From: CAZLLE01 sp964560425
GTDB taxonomy: Bacteria; Campylobacterota; Campylobacteria; Campylobacterales; QNZT01
Assembly: GCA_964560425.1 (NCBI GenBank)
Contig: CAZLLE010000051.1
Coordinates: 1-27,155, forward strand
Direction: 5' to 3'
Length of the DNA: 27,155 bases
Both the position numbers and the translations under genes were made by a program. Shown one piece after another: positions 15,685 through 22,303 of the stretch; position 1 is the first letter of the stretch, and every line of letters begins with the position of its first letter. The notes under the pieces were generated by a model. It was not told the origin of the DNA. It did no database searches and was given only the letters and a program-made list of their open reading frames with translations.

Positions 15685-16653
15685 ATGAACCAAGAAATTC
15701 TCCTACAAAATCAAGTATTAATATATCTTTTTAGTCAGTCTTTGCTTCTTCTTTTAAGTGTAATTGCATTTTTTGGTACGCTATTGATACTAAAAGATTG
15801 GGATTTTCATGCCACCTCTACCAAACAGTATAGATTAGAGAAGATAAGTTATCTTGTTATTTTGATTATTACTATCTCTTTATATATCAAAATTATTCTT
15901 GTGCCATATTTTGCTTATAGTATTGATGAGCTTAGCAATATTGTACCAGGGGCGATGTGTGCAGCTGGGATTATTAATGCAAATGAGTATGGTTCTCCTT
16001 TGTTGTTTTTGAAATTTTTTATTCTTTGGATGATAGGGGTTTGGCTGATTATTAATCATGAGGATATCAAAGCCAAAAACTATCCATATATCAAGAAAAA
16101 ATTCTACTTTTTTCTATTTATCTTCTCTCTTATTGTTTTAGAATTTAGTACAGAAATACTCTATTTTAGTAATATTTCTACTCAAAAACCAGTTAGTTGT
16201 TGTTCTGTGATATTTGGATTGAGTGGGAACAATGGCATACCTTTTGGACTTAGTATATCTTTATTGGTTACTCTTTTTTATCTTATCTTTATACTCAATA
16301 TTATACTTGCTTTACAAAAAAGTAGGACTCTTCTAGCTATATCTTCACTATTTTTTTTATATATTGCTTATTATGCTCTTATTAACTTTTTTGGTACTTA
16401 TATTTATCAGCTCCCTACACATATTTGTCCATTTTGTATGTTACAAAAAGAGTACTTTTTTGTAGGATACTTTTTGTGGGGATCACTATTTTTAGGAATA
16501 TTTTTCTCAATTAGTAATTTTACTTTGAAGTTGATTATAGATAAGGAGATTGACTCATTTTATAGATATTCTATTATTTTTAATACAATATTTATCTTAT
16601 TATCTACGATATATCCAATAACATACTATATTTTCAATGGAGTTTGGTTATAG
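15685..16653 (+). CDS. Eight-helix membrane protein with five periplasmic cysteines
   Basis: 322 residues. Hydrophobic helices lie at about 11-36, 54-74, 104-123, 139-160, 187-210, 215-237, 254-277 and 297-316. The Lys/Arg-rich loops (37-53, 124-139, 211-214, 279-295) mark the cytoplasmic side, which puts all five cysteines in the other loops: C92 (GAMCAAG), C172-C173 (VSCCSV), and C248xxC251 (HICPFCMLQKEY). CPFCxxQ in a loop before a helix is reminiscent of the CPLCxxQR region of DsbB, but the protein is longer than DsbB and has no clear quinone-site Arg. I do not recognise the family. It lies 82 bases after the ABC operon on the same strand, with a candidate TAAAAT -10 box. Periplasmic thiol oxidation or copper binding are the best guesses. 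Confidence 0.7.
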   Translation: MNQEILLQNQVLIYLFSQSLLLLLSVIAFFGTLLILKDWDFHATSTKQYRLEKISYLVILIITISLYIKIILVPYFAYSIDELSNIVPGAMCAAGIINANEYGSPLLFLKFFILWMIGVWLIINHEDIKAKNYPYIKKKFYFFLFIFSLIVLEFSTEILYFSNISTQKPVSCCSVIFGLSGNNGIPFGLSISLLVTLFYLIFILNIILALQKSRTLLAISSLFFLYIAYYALINFFGTYIYQLPTHICPFCMLQKEYFFVGYFLWGSLFLGIFFSISNFTLKLIIDKEIDSFYRYSIIFNTIFILLSTIYPITYYIFNGVWL

Positions 16654-16719
16654 CACTATTTATTTGAAATAGTTATAACTTTTATATGTTTTTTATTATC
16701 TTCATGATACTATCCTTAT

Positions 16720-16779
16720 GTTTTATAAGTAATTATTATAATTAAGACTATTAATAATTATATAGATTACTTATAAAAC
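16720..16779 (+). repeat. 14-bp perfect inverted repeat upstream of the sulfur operon
   Basis: GTTTTATAAGTAAT (16720-16733) and ATTACTTATAAAAC (16766-16779) are exact complements, 32 bases apart; the spacer is itself AT-rich and partly self-complementary (ATTATTATAATT ... AATAATTATAT). No T run follows, so it is not a classic terminator. It lies 55 bases before the rhodanese ATG and after the stop of the membrane protein, and is best read as an operator pair or leader stem for the sulfur operon. Confidence 0.6.
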
Positions 16780-16833
16780 TAGCTTGGTTTCAAAAATAGA
16801 TACAAGCGTGTAATATTTCTCAAAGGAGGTTAT

Positions 16834-17811
16834 ATGAGAAAGATAGTAGAAAAACTTGGGGTGTTGGTACTTTTTGGTTCTTCTTTGATGGCATTAGATG
16901 TTCCCAAAAATCATATTGTTGATGATAATTGGCTCAAATCTAATATAAACGATGCAAATTTGGTAATCGTAGATATGAGAAAAGAGGGGTATGATAAAGG
17001 ACATATATCTGGAGCTGTTCATTGGAAAAAAGATGACTTTCGAGAGGGAAGATATTATAACAAGCTTAGTGATAGAAGCAGTGCTATTCCAGGATATATG
17101 GCAGCACCTTTGAGCATTAAAAGAACTATGAGAAAAAGTGGTGTAAATAATGATAGTGCCATTGTTTTTTATAGTGGTGGAACTAAAGCCAAAGATTTTA
17201 GAGACTCTGCTTTGGCAGTTATGACGAGTGAATATTATGGATTTGATAATGTGGCTATCTTAGATGGTGGATTTGCTGGTTGGGAAAAAGCTTCTGGATC
17301 AGTAGATAAAAACAAAAGTGAAGTTACAAAAGGTAATTTTAGTTTTGAGGGTAGAAAATTTAATCAAAATGTGGTTGCAACAGGTGAAGATATTGATGAG
17401 GCTGTGGTAACAGGAGCTTATCAAACTGTCGATACCAATGGGAAGCAAGAGAAGACCAAAGATTTACCAAAAGGTTCTCATTGGTATGGAACAGCACATG
17501 ACCCACGACGACTCAAAGAGGGACACCTTCCAAATGCAAAAGCTATGCATATCAGAGTATTAGCAAAAGAGAAAGATGGTGTATATTATTTGGCCAATAA
17601 AGATCAAGTTTTAAAAGAGTATGAAAAAGCGGGTATTGATCCAAACAAACCTGTTATTTGGTATTGCAATACAGGACATTTAGTTGCTGGTGCTTGGTTT
17701 GTTGCTCAAAATATTATTGGTATGAAAGATGCAGACAATAGAGGATACAGTGGATCTATGGCGGAATATACACGATGGCCAAAACGACGGCTTATCAAAG
17801 GCGATGAATAA
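16834..17811 (+). CDS. Exported tandem-domain rhodanese (sulfurtransferase)
   Basis: 325 residues with a signal peptide (hydrophobic about 8-20, cleavage near SSLMA-LDV). Two rhodanese domains follow, at about 25-155 and 180-320. The second has the active-site loop W276-Y-C278-N-T-G-H, and Cys278 is the only cysteine in the whole protein; the matching loop of the first domain reads Y113-S114-G-G, so that domain is inactive. Rhodaneses carry sulfane sulfur as a cysteine persulfide. The gene has a strong AAAGGAGG ribosome site and heads the psr operon, 48 bases before psrC. It probably delivers polysulfide sulfur to the reductase, as the single-domain Sud protein does in Wolinella, or acts on thiosulfate. 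Confidence 0.88.
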   Translation: MRKIVEKLGVLVLFGSSLMALDVPKNHIVDDNWLKSNINDANLVIVDMRKEGYDKGHISGAVHWKKDDFREGRYYNKLSDRSSAIPGYMAAPLSIKRTMRKSGVNNDSAIVFYSGGTKAKDFRDSALAVMTSEYYGFDNVAILDGGFAGWEKASGSVDKNKSEVTKGNFSFEGRKFNQNVVATGEDIDEAVVTGAYQTVDTNGKQEKTKDLPKGSHWYGTAHDPRRLKEGHLPNAKAMHIRVLAKEKDGVYYLANKDQVLKEYEKAGIDPNKPVIWYCNTGHLVAGAWFVAQNIIGMKDADNRGYSGSMAEYTRWPKRRLIKGDE

Positions 17812-17859
17812 AACTGTCAATTTATCAAACAACTTAATAAACTCTTTAAAGGTAAAAGT

Positions 17860-19002
17860 ATGAGTAGTAGTATTATACAGAAAAAGCCAACAAAGATATG
17901 GATAATTATATCCTTGATTGTGGCTGCTGTTGGACTATATGGGATGATTGAGGTTTTTATGCACAATCAAGAGGAATCTTATGGAATTAGTAGAGAAGTT
18001 CCTTGGGGTATCTTGATTATTGGTTACTCCTTTTTTGTTGCTATTAGCGTGGGAACTTCTATTATTGGGGCATTGGCTCATGTATTCAAAATTGAATCAT
18101 TTCATGTTTTGAGCAAAAAGGTTGCTCTTATATCTTTGGCATCTCTCATTGGTGCTTTTTATCTAATCTTTTGGGAACTTGCAGGACCTTTTGAACTTCA
18201 AGCTCTAAGATTAGTAGCCTACTTTACAGAATTTGAAACAACTTCCCCTATATGGTGGATGGTGACATTTTATATGTTAGAGTTACCACTTCTTGCACTA
18301 GAGGTATATTTTCTACTTAGTAAAAAACCAACTTCGGCATTTATGGCTGCTTTAGTTGGTTTTTTCTTAGGAATTATCGCTTATGGAACATTAGCATTTG
18401 TATTTGCTTCAAATGCAACAAGACCTCTATGGCATAGTAGCTCATTTTCAATATTTTTTATCATCTCTGCAATTGCAGCAGGAGTAGCAATGATACTTTT
18501 GATGATTTATCTCAATGGTGATAGTCATAAACATGAAAAACCAATAGCAGCATTAAGTAAAACTCTATTTATTTTACTATTTATGATGCTATTTATGGAT
18601 ATTTGGAATGTTTTTATTAATAACTATGTTGTCAATTCAGAGCTAAGTGCAACTATGAAACTATTCATAGGTGATGGAGTCATGGCTGATAATTTTCGTA
18701 CTTTTGAACTATGGTTAGGGATTATTATACCAATGGTACTTATTGTTATCTCAAGATTTTATTACTCATTTCTTACAGCTTTGGCTGGATTATTAGTAAT
18801 AATTGGAGTATTTTTTGCACGCTTTGACAATATTATAGCTGGTCAATTACTATCAAGACCAAGTAGTCAAATGGATTTTATAGAACACTCCTACCATGTA
18901 TCTAATGCAGAGTTATCACTTTTTATCAGTGGATTGGGTGTTGTTGGTTTGGTCTATTTTTTGGGTCTTAAGTTTTTTAACTTCAAAGAGGAGGCACACT
19001 AA
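17860..19002 (+). CDS. psrC: NrfD/PsrC-type quinol-linked membrane subunit
   Basis: 380 residues with about ten predicted helices (13-33, 47-71, 88-108, 131-153, 160-183, 196-217, 233-256, 282-300, 302-320, 352-371). The early EVPWGILIIGYSFFVAISVG segment is typical of the NrfD/PsrC family, whose members exchange electrons between menaquinol and a periplasmic Fe-S subunit without haem. It is longer than short PsrC proteins and nearer the ten-helix HybB/DsrP type. AAAGG lies before the ATG, and the stop overlaps the psrA ATG (TAATG). The order C-A-B is unlike the usual A-B-C. By context it is the membrane anchor and quinone site of the sulfur reductase. Confidence 0.85.
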   Translation: MSSSIIQKKPTKIWIIISLIVAAVGLYGMIEVFMHNQEESYGISREVPWGILIIGYSFFVAISVGTSIIGALAHVFKIESFHVLSKKVALISLASLIGAFYLIFWELAGPFELQALRLVAYFTEFETTSPIWWMVTFYMLELPLLALEVYFLLSKKPTSAFMAALVGFFLGIIAYGTLAFVFASNATRPLWHSSSFSIFFIISAIAAGVAMILLMIYLNGDSHKHEKPIAALSKTLFILLFMMLFMDIWNVFINNYVVNSELSATMKLFIGDGVMADNFRTFELWLGIIIPMVLIVISRFYYSFLTALAGLLVIIGVFFARFDNIIAGQLLSRPSSQMDFIEHSYHVSNAELSLFISGLGVVGLVYFLGLKFFNFKEEAH

Positions 19003-21269
19003 TGAGAAGAGATCATAAAATAGATAGAAGAGGATTTCTAAAACTCGCAGGTGTAAGTACAGTTGCTACAACAGCCACAATTACAGGTTTACCATCTCCA
19101 CTAAAAGCTACAAAAGAGCAGGAAGCAAAAAAAGGTGATAGATTCCTCCATTATGATAGAGGAGTCCACTCTCCTAGCTTTTGTGAAATGTGTTTTTGGA
19201 ATTGTGGTGTAGATGTATATACAAGAGATGGCAAAATTCATAAACTAGAGGGAAACAAACTAAATCCAAACAATAGAGGACACCTTTGTGCCAAGGGAAA
19301 TGCAGGAATTATCTCTACTTATGATAAAGATAGAATACAATCACCACTCATTAGAACTGGAAAAAGAGGTGAAGGTAAATTTAAAAAAGTTACTTGGGAA
19401 GAGGCATATCAATATATTTATGACAAATTAAATCCAATTATTAAAAATTATGGAGCAGAGAGTTTGGCAACTTTTATGCATGGTACGGGTGAAAAATATG
19501 TTCATATTCTATCTATGGCATTAGGAACACCAAATATCACTGTTCCTGCATATTCTCAATGTATGGGAAGTCGTGAAATGGCTTGGGCTTTTACATTTGG
19601 TACGGGTGTAAGTGGTCATGAGACTTTTGATATGGCATACTCTAAACATATCATGCTTTTTGGAAGAAATATGGCAGGAGCTGTACAAGTAAGAGAGGCT
19701 GAAGACTTTTCAAAAGGTATATTAAGAGGAGCAAAACTCACATATATAGATCCTAGACAGAGTGAATCATGTGTAAATGCTACTGATTGGCTACAGCTAA
19801 ACCCAGGAACTGATCTAGCTCTTGCACTTGGTTTTATACATGTCATAATGAGAGATAATCTAGCAAATATGGACTTTGTAACAAAGTATTGTTATGGCTA
19901 CAATGAGCTTCATGAACATGTCAAACAATATACGCCAGAGTGGGCAAGTAAAAAGACAGGAATAGAGGCAAAGACTATAGAGAGAATCGCTTGGGATTTT
20001 GCCAAAGATGCACCAAATGTAGTAGCAGTTCCTCCACGAAGAATGACACGATATGGAAATGATACCCAAACAGTAAGAGCAATAGCAATCTTAAATGCAC
20101 TTATGGGAAGTTGGGGAGTACCAGGTGGAATTTTTGTAAGAACTCCCGTACCAATAGAGTTACCTCATCACGAGCATCCACCAATGCCAAAAGCAAGAAG
20201 AGCTGATGGTGTAGGAGAGGGTGAAGAGTTTCCATTTGCACCACCTCCACTAGGTAGGACAAATGGTATTTATAAGGCTACGCTTACTCAAAAACCCTAT
20301 CCTATAAAGGCTTGGCTATTGTATGGAACAAATCCCGTAAACCACTCTACAAGAAGCATAAATGGTCTATTTGAAGCGATGGAAAATCTTGATCTAATTA
20401 TGGCTATTGATACACAATTTAGTGATACTGTAATGTACGCTGATGTGGTCTTACCAGAATCTACATATCTTGAGAGAGATGATGCACCATATATTCAAAA
20501 AGATAAAACACCATTTATAGCTCTTAGAAAAGCCTCTATAAAACCTATATATGATACAAAACACTCTTTTGAAATATCAAAAGGTATAGCTGAAAAATTT
20601 AAATTAGAAAAATGGTTTGAACACCTCTCTCCTCATCATCAAATAGAAGATCTATTAGAAAATTACCTCACTCAAGATCAGAGAGAGACATTAGAAAAAG
20701 ATGGTGCTTTACTCTTTGAAGATGTGGATCCATATCCTTATGCTTCAGGGGCAAATCTAAGCTTTGCAACAGAAACAGGCAAAGTACAACTATATGCAAA
20801 AGAGCTAGAAGAGTTATATAAAACAAAAGGTGATGATTTTTCCCCAATGCCAATATATAAAGACCCTATCATGCCAAAGAGAGATGAATTTAGACTTCTA
20901 TTTGGACGAACACCTCACCACTCTCATGCTAGAACCATGAATAATAGTATTCTTTTGGAACTACAAGATGATACACCAGTTTGGATGCACCCTGATGATG
21001 CCAAAAAACTAGGATTCAAAAATGGAGATCTAGTAAAATTGGTAAATGTTAATACTAAGCAATCATCTCACTCTGAAATACTCAAAGTAACCAAAAGAAT
21101 CAAAGCTGGTTCTGTTTTTATTCACCATGGATTTGGACATCAAACAAAAGCATGGAACAGGGGATTTGATAAAGGTACAAGTGAAAATGATTTTATTAGT
21201 GATGGAGTTGATCCAATTAGTGGAGCAGCAGCATTTCATAATGGCTTTGTAAAAGTGGTAAAAGGATAA
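19002..21269 (+). CDS. psrA: Molybdopterin sulfur-compound reductase catalytic subunit (PsrA/PhsA-like)
   Basis: 755 residues, the size of PsrA and PhsA. A twin-arginine signal (DRRGFLKLAG at 8-17) sends the folded protein to the periplasm. The N-terminal [4Fe-4S] motif is C61xxC64xxxC68 with C96 (HLCAKG). Cys187 in the SQCMGS segment is the expected Mo ligand, as in PsrA and PhsA. The C-terminal dinucleotide-binding domain occupies roughly residues 625-755 (FGRTPHHSHART onward). The family reduces polysulfide (Psr) or thiosulfate (Phs); sequence reading alone does not separate them, and a nearby rhodanese fits both. The gene is coupled to psrC by a one-base overlap and psrB follows after three bases. 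Confidence 0.9.
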   Translation: MRRDHKIDRRGFLKLAGVSTVATTATITGLPSPLKATKEQEAKKGDRFLHYDRGVHSPSFCEMCFWNCGVDVYTRDGKIHKLEGNKLNPNNRGHLCAKGNAGIISTYDKDRIQSPLIRTGKRGEGKFKKVTWEEAYQYIYDKLNPIIKNYGAESLATFMHGTGEKYVHILSMALGTPNITVPAYSQCMGSREMAWAFTFGTGVSGHETFDMAYSKHIMLFGRNMAGAVQVREAEDFSKGILRGAKLTYIDPRQSESCVNATDWLQLNPGTDLALALGFIHVIMRDNLANMDFVTKYCYGYNELHEHVKQYTPEWASKKTGIEAKTIERIAWDFAKDAPNVVAVPPRRMTRYGNDTQTVRAIAILNALMGSWGVPGGIFVRTPVPIELPHHEHPPMPKARRADGVGEGEEFPFAPPPLGRTNGIYKATLTQKPYPIKAWLLYGTNPVNHSTRSINGLFEAMENLDLIMAIDTQFSDTVMYADVVLPESTYLERDDAPYIQKDKTPFIALRKASIKPIYDTKHSFEISKGIAEKFKLEKWFEHLSPHHQIEDLLENYLTQDQRETLEKDGALLFEDVDPYPYASGANLSFATETGKVQLYAKELEELYKTKGDDFSPMPIYKDPIMPKRDEFRLLFGRTPHHSHARTMNNSILLELQDDTPVWMHPDDAKKLGFKNGDLVKLVNVNTKQSSHSEILKVTKRIKAGSVFIHHGFGHQTKAWNRGFDKGTSENDFISDGVDPISGAAAFHNGFVKVVKG

Positions 21270-21272
21270 GAG

Positions 21273-21866
21273 ATGGGTAAAATCAACAAGAAAAACAACA
21301 AAGAAAAAAATCTTGCAATGGTTATTATAGGTGATATGTGTATAGGATGTGATGCCTGTTATGTTGCTTGTAAAACCGATTGGGATGTCCCAGCTCTAAA
21401 AGAGGCTTATCGAACAAAGGTTTGGGAAGTAGAGAGCGAAGATCAACATGGAAATCCTATTATAGGATTTTTACCTACTCTTTGTAACCATTGTGATAAT
21501 GCTCCATGTGTAGATGTATGTCCTACTGGAGCTAGTTTTCAAAGAGATGAAGATGGTATTGTATTGGTTGAGCCTGATATGTGTATTGGTTGCAAAGCAT
21601 GTATGTTGGCTTGTCCTTATGATGCAAGATATTATGATGAAGAGAAACAGAGCGTTGATAAGTGTACATTCTGCCTTCCAAGAACTTCTCAAGGCTTAGA
21701 CCCTGCATGCGTAACAACTTGTGTGGGAGAGTCAAGAAATTTTGGAGATATCAATGATCCAGAGAGTAATGTTGCCAAATTACTTAAAGATGCTACTTCA
21801 ATCATGCGTCTAAAAGAGGATGAAGGTACATCACCAAATGTTTACTATATAAATATTAATTCATAG
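21273..21866 (+). CDS. psrB: Four-cluster ferredoxin subunit (PsrB-like)
   Basis: 197 residues with sixteen cysteines in four [4Fe-4S] sets: C23/C26/C29/C33, C71/C74/C79/C83, C104/C107/C110/C114, and C131/C134/C146/C150. This is the DmsB/PhsB/PsrB pattern. It relays electrons from the NrfD-type membrane subunit to the Mo subunit and has no signal of its own, being carried out with PsrA by the Tat system. AAAGG precedes the ATG three bases after the psrA stop. The Lys/Asn-rich first 13 residues are not conserved-looking, so an ATG at codon 16 remains possible. Confidence 0.9.
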   Translation: MGKINKKNNKEKNLAMVIIGDMCIGCDACYVACKTDWDVPALKEAYRTKVWEVESEDQHGNPIIGFLPTLCNHCDNAPCVDVCPTGASFQRDEDGIVLVEPDMCIGCKACMLACPYDARYYDEEKQSVDKCTFCLPRTSQGLDPACVTTCVGESRNFGDINDPESNVAKLLKDATSIMRLKEDEGTSPNVYYININS

Positions 21867-21877
21867 AGGATAAAAAA

Positions 21878-22240
21878 GTGAAAAAAGAGAAATTCATTAT
21901 AGCAAATCTAATAATTATTACTGTTATTGGGCTATTTAGCTCAAATCTTTCAGCTCAAAATAAACAAAATTATAAGATGGATAATATAGGAGCCAAGCAC
22001 TACATAACTATTTCAAGAGAAGAGATTGACAAAAACAATCTACCTCTAGCAAAAGTATATGCAAAAAAAGCAATCCAAGCCAATAGCTGGAATAAAGAGG
22101 CATGGGCAAACTATGACGATATCGTCCAAAAATTAGCTGATGATGGAGAGATTCAACCATACGAAACTTTCCTAGAGAAATCAAAAGCCAATTCAGCTCC
22201 ATCTGCTGGAGGTGGTGGAAGTAAATTTGAGGGGTGTTAA
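21878..22240 (+). CDS. Small exported TPR-like protein with a Gly-rich tail ending in its only cysteine
   Basis: 120 residues with a GTG start (AGGA eight to ten bases upstream). A signal peptide (hydrophobic 6-21, cleavage near NLSA-QN at 25-27) is followed by a helical region (37-90) with a tetratricopeptide-like helix pair (NNLPLAKVYAKKAIQANSWN), then a flexible A/P/G-rich tail, SAPSAGGGGSKFEGC. Cys120 is the final residue and the only cysteine. A lone C-terminal Cys on a flexible glycine-rich arm recalls the sulfur-carrier arms of SoxY (GGCGG) and DsrC/TusE, although the fold is different. It is the last gene of the operon, 11 bases after psrB and before a terminator. A carrier role for sulfane sulfur between rhodanese and PsrA is an inference. 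Confidence 0.7.
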   Translation: MKKEKFIIANLIIITVIGLFSSNLSAQNKQNYKMDNIGAKHYITISREEIDKNNLPLAKVYAKKAIQANSWNKEAWANYDDIVQKLADDGEIQPYETFLEKSKANSAPSAGGGGSKFEGC

Positions 22241-22245
22241 AAGAT

Positions 22246-22273
22246 AAAAAGGGGGGAGAGTTACCCCTTTTTT
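22246..22273 (+). terminator. Rho-independent terminator of the psr operon
   Basis: AAAAAGGGG (22246-22254) pairs with CCCCTTTTT after a 9-base loop and runs straight into TTTTTT, six bases after the stop of the C-terminal-Cys protein gene. This is the clearest terminator in the window and separates the sulfur operon from the cytochrome genes. Confidence 0.85.
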
Positions 22274-22287
22274 ACACTAGTTTTTGC

Positions 22288-22293
22288 TAAAAT
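22288..22293 (+). promoter_or_regulatory. Possible -10 box for the multiheme cytochrome genes
   Basis: TAAAAT (in TTGCTAAAATTG) lies just after the terminator and only ten bases before the ATG at 22304, so transcription would start about four bases upstream of the start codon. That would give an almost leaderless message, consistent with the lack of a ribosome site. Read-through from the psr operon is the alternative. Confidence 0.3.
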
Positions 22294-22303
22294 TGTAGCT
22301 ACA

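Noticed and set aside
21471..21735. Overlapping frames on both strands inside psrB
   Set aside because: They are antisense or shifted readings of the cysteine-rich ferredoxin gene without start signals.
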